Source of the DNA: Kribbella italica
GTDB taxonomy: Bacteria; Actinomycetota; Actinomycetes; Propionibacteriales; Kribbellaceae
DNA: 64,000 nucleotides
Direction of reading: 5' to 3'
Assembly (NCBI RefSeq): GCF_014205135.1
Contig: NZ_JACHMY010000001.1
Coordinates: forward strand, 558,001 to 622,000
Shown: positions 27,939-36,425 of the stretch, piece after piece
Position numbering within the stretch: position 1 is the stretch's first letter
How the letters are laid out: each line of letters starts with the position of its first letter
The notes under the pieces: generated by a model
Told to the model about the DNA's origin: nothing
Database searches by the model: none
What the model saw: only the letters and a program-made list of their open reading frames with translations
Position numbers and translations under genes: made by a program

Positions 27939-29438
27939 ATCAAGACTTCAAGGCGAAACGTGCTGCTCGCAGCCGCCGGATCACTGGCGCTGGTCACCGC
28001 GGGGGCGAGTGGCGCGGCAGCCCAGCGACAAGGCGCCGAACCACCGTTGAAAATCGTGGCCGGGAGCACCGATGTCACGCTCGACCGGTTCTCGGACTAC
28101 GGCGTCGACCTGGATCTCGGGACGCACCTGGTGGCCGGCAAGTCGGCGATCGAGGTGCGCACGACGCGCAAGTCGTACAACGACCCGGTCGTCGCGCAGC
28201 TGATCGTGAACGGCAAGCCGAAGCCGTTGCCGAAGGGCGCGGTCACCGACTTCACCGGGCTCGGCAGGTTCCTGCACGTCACGATCAAGGATGCCAAGGG
28301 CAAGAAGGTCATCGACCGCGACCAGGCCTTCTGCCTGAACGGCGAAGGGTCGCGGACCAGGCCGGACGCGCCGGACACGTCGCCGTACCCGGACGACTGC
28401 AACGCCAACCCGTTCACGCTCGGCGCGGTCTGGGGGCTGCAGGCCGGCTGGTCGGCGAACACCTACGGCTCCAACGCCGAGCCGGTCGATCTTCCGGTCG
28501 GCAAGTACACGGCTACGGTCAGCGTGAACCGCGTCTACCGGGACTTCTTCAAGATCCCGGCGTACGACGCGAGCGTGGGGCTGAACCTGACGGTCAAGGA
28601 GGCCGAGGACTGTGGTCACGGTGGGGCCGCGGGCTGCCGTCACCAGGCCCCGAAGGTCTTGGGCGCGCCGGAGGTGAAGAAGACGTCGGCGCCGAAGCCG
28701 AACGCGTCCCGGCCGACCGGCCGGGCCGGCGTACCGGCTGGGCCGAAGCCGGACCTGCGGGCGCTGCCGGCCTGGCAGATCACTGTTCAGCCAGGGGAAG
28801 AGGGAACGCCGGAGGCCAAGAAGGACTTCCTGCAGTTCTCCGCGAACGTGTGGAACGCCGGGCCGTCGACGCTGGTACTGGACGGGTTCCGCCGGCAGGG
28901 CAAGGACCTGATGGACGCGTACCAGTACTTCTACGACACCAACGGCAAGCAGGTCGGCTACCAGAAGACCGGCACGATGGAGTGGGACCCGCGCGACGGT
29001 CACACCCACTGGCACTTCACCGACTTCGCCCGCTACAGCCTGCTGAACGCGAAGCAGACCGAGGTCGTCCGCAGCCAGAAGGAAGCGTTCTGCCTGGCCG
29101 CGACCGACTCGATCGACTACACGGTGAAGAACGCCAACTGGCACCCGTCGAACACCGATCTGCACACCGCCTGCGGCAACCACGGCTCGCTGTCGGTCCG
29201 TGAGGTGCTCGACGTCGGCTCCGGCGACACGTACGTCCAGTCGCTGCCCGGCCAGTCCTTCGACGTGACCGACCTGCCGAACGGCACGTACTACGTGCAG
29301 GTGGTCGCCAACCCGGAGAAGCGGCTGTTCGAGTCGAACACCGCCAACAACGTCTCGCTGCGCAAGGTTGTGCTCGGCGGGACGCTGCACCACCGCACGG
29401 TCAAGGTGCCGCCGGTCGGGGTGATCGACGCCCCGTAG
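27939..29438 (+). CDS. Secreted bacterial lysyl oxidase family protein, probable ATC start
   Basis: From ATC 27939 the product is 499 residues and begins (M)KTSRRNVLLAAAGSLALVT, an export signal with twin Arg. From GTG 27960 the positively charged part would be lost. The catalytic region reads GHTHWHFTDFARYSLL: His355, His357 and His359 match the copper HxHxH of lysyl oxidases. KEAFCLAATDS resembles the conserved KASFCLED, and the C-terminus has NGTYYVQVVANPEKRLFESNTANN. Lysyl oxidases deaminate lysine side chains with a copper/quinone cofactor; the bacterial target could be a wall or matrix protein. An extra domain fills residues ~30-250. A strong terminator follows. Confidence 0.8.
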   Translation: MKTSRRNVLLAAAGSLALVTAGASGAAAQRQGAEPPLKIVAGSTDVTLDRFSDYGVDLDLGTHLVAGKSAIEVRTTRKSYNDPVVAQLIVNGKPKPLPKGAVTDFTGLGRFLHVTIKDAKGKKVIDRDQAFCLNGEGSRTRPDAPDTSPYPDDCNANPFTLGAVWGLQAGWSANTYGSNAEPVDLPVGKYTATVSVNRVYRDFFKIPAYDASVGLNLTVKEAEDCGHGGAAGCRHQAPKVLGAPEVKKTSAPKPNASRPTGRAGVPAGPKPDLRALPAWQITVQPGEEGTPEAKKDFLQFSANVWNAGPSTLVLDGFRRQGKDLMDAYQYFYDTNGKQVGYQKTGTMEWDPRDGHTHWHFTDFARYSLLNAKQTEVVRSQKEAFCLAATDSIDYTVKNANWHPSNTDLHTACGNHGSLSVREVLDVGSGDTYVQSLPGQSFDVTDLPNGTYYVQVVANPEKRLFESNTANNVSLRKVVLGGTLHHRTVKVPPVGVIDAP

Positions 29439-29452
29439 GACGGCGGTTGCCG

Positions 29453-29488
29453 CTCGCACTCCCGGGTCCGCCCGCCCGGGAGTGCGAG
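29453..29488 (+). terminator. Terminator after the lysyl oxidase gene
   Basis: CTCGCACTCCCGGG and its exact complement CCCGGGAGTGCGAG (14 bp) flank an 8-nt loop, starting 15 nt after the stop codon. Confidence 0.75.
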
Positions 29489-29512
29489 GCTCTTCGACCA
29501 GGAGTACAGGTC

Positions 29513-29560
29513 TTGACCTGCTTCGGCCGGGCTGGCAGCTTCGAGAGGGAAATCGATTTC
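29513..29560 (+). promoter_or_regulatory. Putative promoter with LacI-type operator
   Basis: TTGACC (29513-29518) is followed after 17 nt by CAGCTT, a weak -10. Just downstream, GAAATCGATTTC (29549-29560) is a perfect 12-bp CG-centred palindrome matching the LacI-family layout GAAANCGNTTTC. It would block the secreted propeller gene at 29583. Confidence 0.4.
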
Positions 29561-29582
29561 TCCCGCCGCCCCGGAGGTCATC

Positions 29583-31211
29583 GTGAGGAAATCCGTCCTG
29601 GTTCTCGCCGGTGTTCTGCTGCTGTCCACGCTGGTCGCGCCCACCGCACCGGCCCGCGTCGCCGCGTCCCCACCTGAGAGCACGTTCTTCTCCACCGTCC
29701 ACGTCGACGCCGGCGCGACCGTCGGTGCGCCCGCGGTCGGCGACGATCGCGACCACGGCGATCTGTGGCCCAACTGCTGGTCGAACGACGACCACGTCTA
29801 CGCGGCGTACGGCGACGGCATCGGCTTCGGTACGACGGGCAGCGACATCGGCGTCACCCGGATCGCCGGCCTGCCCGGCAGTCTGAGCGGCACGCAACTG
29901 TCGAGCGGCGACCAGGTCGGCAAGGTGTGGACCGCCAACCACTCGCGCAAGCCGACCGGACTGGCCTGTGCCGGCGGCGCGCTGTACCTCGCCGTCCAGG
30001 ATCTCGCCTTCGACTTCGACGACGCGCCCGCGGCGACGATCGCGAAGTCGGTCGACAAGGGCCGGACCTGGACCTTCGACCGGGCCGCGCCGATGTTCGG
30101 CGGGTCGAAGTTCACCACGATCTTCTTCCTCGACTACGGCAAGGACAACGTCAACAGTCCGGACGGGTTCGTCTACGCGTACGGGCTGGACAACAACTGG
30201 CGGGACTCGTTCTCGAACCGGGTGCCGGATCCGGTCGACCTCTGGCTGGCCCGGGTGCCGGTGGCGAGAGCGCAGGACCGGTCGGCCTGGCAGTTCTACG
30301 CCGGCGGCGACGGCGTACCGCAGTGGACCGCCGACATCAACGCTCGGGTTGCCGTTCTGCACGACGATCGCCACGTCTACCAGAACGTCGGTACGCCGGG
30401 CCGCGCGCGGAACCTGACCACGATCAGCCAGGGCGGTGTCGTCTACAACAAGCCGCTGAACCGCTACATCTACACGTCGTGGACCGAGTACACGTTCGAG
30501 TTCTACGAGTCGGCGACGCCGTGGGGGCCGTGGCAGCGGTTCACCCCGAAGGACTTCGGCGGGTACCCGTGGACGCACGCGAAGCACGGCGGGTACGCGA
30601 CGACGATCCCGTCGAAGTACATCAGCGCCGATGGCCGGAACATGTGGTTGCAGTCGAACGTGTGTCCGTGCGGTGGTGGGATCAGTGATCGGTGGGCGTA
30701 CACGTTCTCGCTGCGGCGGATGGCGCTGACGCCGTCGGTGCCGTCGACGCCCGGCAACGGTCTCGATGCCGCGCGCAACCTGTCGCGTGAGGCCGGGTCG
30801 GTGGCGATCGAGCGGGCCACGCACTTCGGGCAGCTGATCCTTGCCGACGGCAATCGGGCGCAGAACGAGGACGACTGGAACGACGAACGGAAGCCGCTGA
30901 GCTGGTGGGGTGTCACGTGGCCTCGGGCGTACAACCTCAACCAGGTCGTCTACACGACGGGGAAGATGTTCGGCGACGGCGGGTGGTTCGCGTCGGCGCC
31001 TCGGGTGCAGGTGCGGCGGGGTGGAGTGTGGACCGACGTGGTCGGGCTGAGTACGAGCCCGGCGTACCCGACGAGCTCGGCGGCGGGGACCAACCGGGCG
31101 TACACGTTCAGCTTCACGCCGACGTCGGGCGACGGCGTACGGGTGATCGGTACGCCGGGCGGGACGCAGACGTTCACGTCGATCGCGGAGTTCGAGGCGT
31201 ACTACCGCTGA
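29583..31211 (+). CDS. Secreted DUF4185-like five-bladed propeller protein
   Basis: 542 residues. Sec signal (RKSVLVLAGVLLLSTLVAPTAPARVAAS), then a propeller region with DLWPNCWSNDDHVYAAYGDG, SGDQVGKVWTANHSRKPTGLACAGG and FVYAYGLDNNW, resembling DUF4185 and related glycosidase-type folds. A C-terminal discoidin-like sandwich spans ~395-540 (ATHFGQLILADGNRAQNEDDW ... TSIAEFEAYYR). The probable role is polysaccharide binding or cleavage outside the cell. GTG 29583 follows GGAGG by 5 nt. A LacI-type operator upstream fits sugar control. Confidence 0.7.
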   Translation: MRKSVLVLAGVLLLSTLVAPTAPARVAASPPESTFFSTVHVDAGATVGAPAVGDDRDHGDLWPNCWSNDDHVYAAYGDGIGFGTTGSDIGVTRIAGLPGSLSGTQLSSGDQVGKVWTANHSRKPTGLACAGGALYLAVQDLAFDFDDAPAATIAKSVDKGRTWTFDRAAPMFGGSKFTTIFFLDYGKDNVNSPDGFVYAYGLDNNWRDSFSNRVPDPVDLWLARVPVARAQDRSAWQFYAGGDGVPQWTADINARVAVLHDDRHVYQNVGTPGRARNLTTISQGGVVYNKPLNRYIYTSWTEYTFEFYESATPWGPWQRFTPKDFGGYPWTHAKHGGYATTIPSKYISADGRNMWLQSNVCPCGGGISDRWAYTFSLRRMALTPSVPSTPGNGLDAARNLSREAGSVAIERATHFGQLILADGNRAQNEDDWNDERKPLSWWGVTWPRAYNLNQVVYTTGKMFGDGGWFASAPRVQVRRGGVWTDVVGLSTSPAYPTSSAAGTNRAYTFSFTPTSGDGVRVIGTPGGTQTFTSIAEFEAYYR

Positions 31212-31212
31212 A

Positions 31213-31249
31213 AACTGCCGGCCGGTCGGCAGCTGACCGGCCGGCAGTT
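31213..31249. terminator. Bidirectional terminator, 15-bp perfect stem
   Basis: AACTGCCGGCCGGTC and GACCGGCCGGCAGTT pair perfectly around the loop GGCAGCT, between the convergent propeller (stop 31211) and MFS (stop 31255) genes. Confidence 0.75.
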
Positions 31250-31254
31250 CGTCT

Positions 31255-32787
31255 CTATCGGTGAAGTGGCTTGCGTCTGGTCCTGGTCGTGGTGGTGTGC
31301 GGGTCGGTCCGTTGGTACCTGCGCCTCGCCAAGGTGAAGGGACGCGGCTTGGACGGGATCGGGGGCTCGGGGCGGGTGAGCTGGATCGGGAGCTGCTCCA
31401 GGCCCAGTCGCACCGGCGGTTGGCGCCAGGGCGAACGGGTGCTGCGGACAACGACCACCCGGAACCGGCCGGCTCTCGCCAGCTTGATGCCGATGGCAAC
31501 TGTTGCCACGGCCGGGATCAGGCCGGCGAGCAGCAGGCTGGTCCGGGCGCCGAAGTGCTCGGCGATCGCGCCGACGGTCGGTCCGCCGATCGCGCCGCCG
31601 CCGATGAAGACCAGGTTGTAGATCCCCGCGACGCGACCGCGCAGCCCGTCCGGGGTGGTCAGCTGCACCATCGACTGCGCCGCGGTGAGGAACATCAGCG
31701 TCGCCATCCCGAGCGCGCACAGCAGTGGCAGGAAGGTCCACAGTGACGGCTGGAGCGCCGCCAGGATCTCCGTCACGGCCAGGATCACCGCGATCCCGAC
31801 CAGGTTGCGCAACCGGGTCGGCCGGATCCGCCGTGCCGAGAGCAGCGCGCCCGCCAGGGAGCCGACGGCGACGACGGAGTTCAGTACGCCGTACCCGGTG
31901 GCTCCGGTCTTGAAGACGACGTCCGCGAACGCCGTCAGCGTGACCGGCAGGCTGATCGTGAACATCCCGAAGATGCCGACCAGCACGATCGCCCAGCGCA
32001 CGGCCGGCTCGTGGAAGGCGTACCGGACGCCGTCGCGCAGACCGTCGCGGATCCGCAGCGCCTGGCCGGCCCGTCGGGCGGCCTGGAGCCCCGGCATCTC
32101 GCTCTCCCGCATCATCAGCAGCGCCGAGATCGAGCCGAAGAACGTGATCGAGTTCAGCGCGAAGGCCCAGCCGGCGCCGATCGTGCCGAGCATCGCGCCG
32201 CCCAGCGCCGGACCGATCAGGCCGCCGAGCTGGAAGGTGGACGAGACCATGCTGATCGCGTTGCGCAGCCGCTCCTTGCCGACCAGTTCGGTGACGAAGG
32301 ACTGCCGGGTCGGGTTGTCGACGGCGGTCGCCAGGCCGAGCACGAGCGCGAGGGCGTAGACCTGCCACACCTTCACGTCGCCGGTGAACGCGAGCACCGC
32401 CAGGACGGCGGCCAGGGTGCCCATCGTCGACTGGGTGACGAGCAGGATCTTGCGCTTGGGGAAACGGTCGGCGATCACCCCGCCGTACAGGCCGAGCAGG
32501 AGGGTGGGGAGGAACTGCAGCGCGGTGGTGATGCCGACGGCGGTGGCGCTGCCGGTCAGTGTCAGCACCAGCCAGTCCTGCGCGATGCGCTGGACCCAGC
32601 CGCCGGTCGAGCTGACGAACAGCCCGCTGACCAGGAGCCGGAAGTTGCGGACCTGGAGAGCACTGAAGGTCTCACGGAAACCGGGGCGCCGCTGGGTCGG
32701 CGGCAGCTCACCCGGGGTGGTCCGCGGAGTGGAACGGTGGGTGTGGAAGTCGGGGACGGGGACAGAACCGGTGGCCCGGGTGGTCAA
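31255..32787 (-). CDS. MFS exporter (EntS/MFS_3 type)
   Basis: 510 residues with about 12 hydrophobic helices between ~45 and ~430. GLFVSSTGGWVQRIAQDWLVLTLTGSA, GLYGGVIADRFPKRKIL and ATAVDNPTRQSFVTELV are signatures of the EntS-like drug/siderophore efflux group. The ~75-residue C-terminal tail is basic and Pro-rich (TRSPWRQPP, TTTTRTRRKPLHR). Start is TTG 32787, 7 nt after AAAGGG. It is divergent from the LysR gene 123 bp away, the usual layout for a regulator and its exporter. Confidence 0.88.
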   Translation of the reverse strand: MTTRATGSVPVPDFHTHRSTPRTTPGELPPTQRRPGFRETFSALQVRNFRLLVSGLFVSSTGGWVQRIAQDWLVLTLTGSATAVGITTALQFLPTLLLGLYGGVIADRFPKRKILLVTQSTMGTLAAVLAVLAFTGDVKVWQVYALALVLGLATAVDNPTRQSFVTELVGKERLRNAISMVSSTFQLGGLIGPALGGAMLGTIGAGWAFALNSITFFGSISALLMMRESEMPGLQAARRAGQALRIRDGLRDGVRYAFHEPAVRWAIVLVGIFGMFTISLPVTLTAFADVVFKTGATGYGVLNSVVAVGSLAGALLSARRIRPTRLRNLVGIAVILAVTEILAALQPSLWTFLPLLCALGMATLMFLTAAQSMVQLTTPDGLRGRVAGIYNLVFIGGGAIGGPTVGAIAEHFGARTSLLLAGLIPAVATVAIGIKLARAGRFRVVVVRSTRSPWRQPPVRLGLEQLPIQLTRPEPPIPSKPRPFTLARRRYQRTDPHTTTTRTRRKPLHR

Positions 32788-32865
32788 GAGTCAACCCTTT
32801 GGAAGTGGACGTGTCAGGGGAGGTCTGTTCCATCCTCACCGGTCCGGGCCGGATTCTCACAACGA

Positions 32866-32887
32866 ATTACTCCTATTAGTCTTATTA
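32866..32887 (+). promoter_or_regulatory. Three ATTA repeats at 9-nt spacing before lysR
   Basis: ATTA occurs at 32866, 32875 and 32884, each followed by C or G, within an AT-rich patch unlike its surroundings. It lies between the divergent MFS and LysR starts and may be a LysR binding site or the -10 region of lysR. Confidence 0.4.
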
Positions 32888-32910
32888 CGAGTCGCGATGA
32901 GAGGGAATCG

Positions 32911-33786
32911 ATGGCCTACGATCCGGACCAGCTGCGCACGTTCCTTGCCGTGGCGCAGTCGCTGAGTTTCACCCAGGCCGCCGAACGGCTGGGCATCCGC
33001 CAGCCGACGGTGAGTCAACACATCCGCAAACTGGAGGCGGCAGTCGGGCGGCCGCTGTTCGTGCGCGACACCCGGACGGTCACGCTGACCGCGGACGGCG
33101 AGGCGATGGCCGGGTTCGCCCGGACGATCCTGGCCGCCCACGAGGAGGCCGTCGGGTACTTCACCGGTTCGGAGCTCCGCGGCCGTCTGCGCTTCGGCGT
33201 GACCGACGACCTCGCGCTGACCCCACTGCCGCGGATCCTGCGCGACTTCCGGCAGCTCTACCCACGGATCGACCTCGAGCTCACCGTCGCCCAGAGCCCC
33301 AACCTGCTCCGCCGCGTCGAGTCGGGTCACCTCGACCTGGCGTACGTGAAGCACTCGGTCGGCGCCGCCTCCGAACCCAACGGGCGCCTGGTCCGGCGTG
33401 ATCCGCTCGTCTGGGCCGGCATCTCCGGCACCCGCATCGCTCCCGACGGTCCTGTCCCGCTGGTCGCCTATCAGGCCCCCAGCCTGAGCCGGATGCTCGG
33501 CGTACAGACCCTGGAGAGCGTCGGCCGTCCGTACCGGGTCACCTGCATCGTCCGAGGCGTCAACGGAGTCCTTGCTGCCGTCCGCGCGGGCCTCGGCATC
33601 GCGATCTTCGCCCACTCGCTGATGCCCGCCGACCTCGTCGAACCACCGCCGAGCGCCGGGCTGCCGGAGCTCCCGTCGATCGATCTGGTCCTGATCACCA
33701 ACCCCAGGGCCGCCAAGGAACCAGCCGAGGCTCTGACCGCGGCAATCCTCGGCAGCAACGCGCCTTTGAAGCCTTCCAACAACTGA
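32911..33786 (+). CDS. LysR-family transcriptional regulator
   Basis: 291 residues. The N-terminal winged HTH (LRTFLAVAQSLSFTQAAERLGIRQPTVSQHIRKLEAAVGRPLFVR) is a clear LysR match, followed by a periplasmic-binding-protein-like effector domain. Start ATG 32911 follows GAGAGGG. Its position suggests control of the divergent MFS exporter and possibly of the TPP-dependent enzyme gene 32 bp downstream. The ligand is unknown. Confidence 0.9.
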   Translation: MAYDPDQLRTFLAVAQSLSFTQAAERLGIRQPTVSQHIRKLEAAVGRPLFVRDTRTVTLTADGEAMAGFARTILAAHEEAVGYFTGSELRGRLRFGVTDDLALTPLPRILRDFRQLYPRIDLELTVAQSPNLLRRVESGHLDLAYVKHSVGAASEPNGRLVRRDPLVWAGISGTRIAPDGPVPLVAYQAPSLSRMLGVQTLESVGRPYRVTCIVRGVNGVLAAVRAGLGIAIFAHSLMPADLVEPPPSAGLPELPSIDLVLITNPRAAKEPAEALTAAILGSNAPLKPSNN

Positions 33787-33818
33787 ATACAGCTTTGCTC
33801 CTGGGGCACTGGGGCCTC

Positions 33819-35594
33819 ATGGCTACCACCGTGGGTGACTACCTGTTGGAACGGCTTCGGGAGTGGGAGGTCGACACCGTCTTCGGTTACCCCGGTGACG
33901 GCATCAACGGACTGCTTGCCGCGTGGACCAGGGCCGACGGCCCGCGCTTCATCCAGTCGAGGCACGAGGAGATGTCGGCCTTCCAAGCCGTCGGCTACGC
34001 GAAGTTCACCGGCCGGGTCGGCGTCTGCGTCGCGACCTCCGGCCCAGGAGCGATCCACCTGCTCAACGGCCTGTACGACGCGAAGCTCGACCACGTGCCC
34101 GTCGTCGCGATCGTCGGCCAGACCAACCGCTCGGCAATGGGCGGCTCGTACCAGCAGGAAGTCGATCTCCACAGCCTCTTCAAGGACGTCGCCAGCGAGT
34201 TCCTGGAGACCGTCACCGTCCCCGAGCAACTGCCGAACGTGCTCGACCGCGCGATCCGTACGGCGCTGAGCCGCTCGGCGCCGACCGCGATCATCATCCC
34301 GGCCGATGTCCAGGAGCTCGACTACACCCCGCCGGAGCACGCGTTCAAGATGGTCCCGTCGAGCCTCGGCTTCGAGCCCGGGACCCAGACGCCGGACGCG
34401 GACGCCGTACGACGTGCCGCGGAGCTGATCAACACCGGCGAGCGGGTCGCCCTGCTGGTGGGACAAGGCGCCCGCGGTGCGCGCGCCGAGATCGAGCAGG
34501 TCGCCGAGCTGCTGGGCGCCGGCGTCGCGAAGGCGCTGCTCGGCAAGGACGTGCTGAGCGACCACCTCCCGTACGTGACCGGCTCGATCGGCCTGCTCGG
34601 CACGCGTCCGTCGTACGAGCTGATGACGGGCTGCGACACGCTCCTGACCATCGGCTCGAGCTTCCCGTACTCCCAGTTCCTGCCCGAGTTCGGCAAGGCC
34701 AAGGCCGTCCAGATCGACGCCGACGCCGCGATGATCGGGATGCGCTACCCGTACGACGTGAACCTGGTCGGCGACGCCGCGACCACGCTGCGCGCCCTGA
34801 TCCCGCTGCTCGACCGCAAGGAGGACCGCTCCTGGCGCTCAGGCATCGAGGAAGGTGTCGAGCGCTGGTGGAATGTGATGGCCGGGGCAGCTCACGTCGA
34901 CGCCGACCCGGTGAACCCGCAGCTTCTGTTCCACGAGTTCTCCGAGCGGCTGCCCGAGGACTGCATCGTCGTCGCCGACTCGGGCTCCGCCGCCGACTGG
35001 TACGCGCGGCAGCTCCGCTTCACCGACTCGACCCACGGCTCGCTGTCGGGCACCTTGGCGACGATGGGCTCCGCGGTTCCGTACGGCATCGGCGCGAAGT
35101 TCGCGCACCCCAGCAACCCCGTCGTCGCGTTCTCCGGCGACGGCGCGATGCAGATGAACGGCCTGGCCGAGCTGATCACGATCAAGCGGTACTGGCAGGA
35201 GTGGTCGGACCCGCGCCTGGTGATCGCCGTACTGCACAACAACGACCTCAACCAGGTGACCTGGGAGATGCGGTCGTTGCAGGGTGCACCGAAGTTCCCC
35301 GACTCGCAGACGCTGCCCGACGTCGACTACGCCGGCTTCGCGCAGTCGGTCGGCCTGTCGGGGATCGCGGTCAGAAAACCTGACGAGCTGGCCGCTGCCT
35401 GGGACAACTCCCTGGCTGCCGACCGGCCGACGGTGCTCGACGTGTACTGCGATCCGGATGTGCCGCCGATCCCGCCGCACGCGAGCTGGGACCAGATCAC
35501 CAAGATGACCGAGTCGCTGTTCAAGGGCGACGAGGACCGGTGGGGCGTGCTCAAGGAAGGCGTGAAGACGAAGCTCCAGGAGCTCCGGCCGTGA
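33819..35594 (+). CDS. Thiamine-diphosphate enzyme, pyruvate oxidase/dehydrogenase type
   Basis: 591 residues of the acetolactate synthase/pyruvate oxidase fold. The ThDP-activating Glu is in QSRHEEMSAFQAVGYAK. The cofactor-binding motif GDGAMQMNG with downstream HNNDLNQVTWE is near residue 440. The FAD-type central domain includes LLVGQGARGARAEIEQVAELLGAGVAKALLGKDVLSD. It is closest in feel to PoxB-like enzymes, which decarboxylate pyruvate to acetate and CO2, but substrate selectivity is not certain. ATG 33819 has only a weak ribosome site. It lies directly after lysR on the same strand. Confidence 0.8.
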   Translation: MATTVGDYLLERLREWEVDTVFGYPGDGINGLLAAWTRADGPRFIQSRHEEMSAFQAVGYAKFTGRVGVCVATSGPGAIHLLNGLYDAKLDHVPVVAIVGQTNRSAMGGSYQQEVDLHSLFKDVASEFLETVTVPEQLPNVLDRAIRTALSRSAPTAIIIPADVQELDYTPPEHAFKMVPSSLGFEPGTQTPDADAVRRAAELINTGERVALLVGQGARGARAEIEQVAELLGAGVAKALLGKDVLSDHLPYVTGSIGLLGTRPSYELMTGCDTLLTIGSSFPYSQFLPEFGKAKAVQIDADAAMIGMRYPYDVNLVGDAATTLRALIPLLDRKEDRSWRSGIEEGVERWWNVMAGAAHVDADPVNPQLLFHEFSERLPEDCIVVADSGSAADWYARQLRFTDSTHGSLSGTLATMGSAVPYGIGAKFAHPSNPVVAFSGDGAMQMNGLAELITIKRYWQEWSDPRLVIAVLHNNDLNQVTWEMRSLQGAPKFPDSQTLPDVDYAGFAQSVGLSGIAVRKPDELAAAWDNSLAADRPTVLDVYCDPDVPPIPPHASWDQITKMTESLFKGDEDRWGVLKEGVKTKLQELRP

Positions 35595-35597
35595 CCG

Positions 35598-36407
35598 TCA
35601 GAGCGCGTCGCCGCGGACGACCAGGACGATCACGCTGACGACGGCCACGCCGATCGTGACCAGGAACGGCGCCTGCTTCCACGCCACGATCACGCCGAGC
35701 AGGACGGCGACCACGCCGAGCGCGATCCAGCCGACGACGCCGATCGGGCCCGCCGGCGCGACCGTGAGCAGGACCGTGGCAGCAGCGAGGGGGAGCGGCG
35801 CGAGCAGCCTGGAGGCCTGCCCGAGCCGCTGCGGCCAACCCCGTACGCCGGTCGCGAGGTCGTCGGCGAGATCCGGTACGACGTTCGCCAGGTGTGCGCC
35901 GACCCCGAGCAGCGCGGTCGCCGCCGTGGCCCACCACGGCGCCCAGGCGCCCGTCGTGCCGAGGGTGACGAACGACGGCAGCGCGCCGAACGCCACGGCG
36001 TACGGAAGCCAGGAGACCGGTGTCGACTTGAGCCCGAGGTTGTACGCCCACGCGCAGGCGACGAACAGCAGATGGGCCAGGCCGGCCAGGACGCCGTTGG
36101 CGAGCGAGACCGGGATCGTGACGGCCAGCGCGACGACCGCCGCGACCCACAACGTCCGGCGGCCGACGAGTCCCAGGACGACAGGCTTGTCACGCCGGTT
36201 CACAATGGAGTCGCGGGTGGCATCTATCGCGTCATTGCTCCAGCCGATCGAGAGGTGGCCGGTGAGGATGGTTGCGGCAACGAGGAGAGATCCGGCGAGG
36301 CCGCGGCCCGCGGACCAGGCGACGGCCGTGACCAGGGCGGTGACGGCAACGGTCGGGCCGGGGTGGCAGGCCAGAGCCAGACCTTTGACGGCTGCGAGTC
36401 GGCTCAC
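35598..36407 (-). CDS. UbiA-family prenyltransferase
   Basis: 269 residues with about eight membrane helices. The first Asp-rich motif reads [20 protein letters not shown], as in UbiA enzymes, which bind prenyl diphosphate through magnesium and attach it to an aromatic ring. A weaker second motif lies near [13 protein letters not shown]. Start GTG 36407 lies only 18 bp from the divergent type III PKS start, so the genes probably share control. In Actinoplanes missouriensis a UbiA-like enzyme prenylates alkylquinols made by a type III PKS cluster, the closest known parallel. No clear Shine-Dalgarno is seen. Confidence 0.8.
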   Translation of the reverse strand: MSRLAAVKGLALACHPGPTVAVTALVTAVAWSAGRGLAGSLLVAATILTGHLSIGWSNDAIDATRDSIVNRRDKPVVLGLVGRRTLWVAAVVALAVTIPVSLANGVLAGLAHLLFVACAWAYNLGLKSTPVSWLPYAVAFGALPSFVTLGTTGAWAPWWATAATALLGVGAHLANVVPDLADDLATGVRGWPQRLGQASRLLAPLPLAAATVLLTVAPAGPIGVVGWIALGVVAVLLGVIVAWKQAPFLVTIGVAVVSVIVLVVRGDAL

Positions 36408-36425
36408 CGAAGCAACGATGCCACG

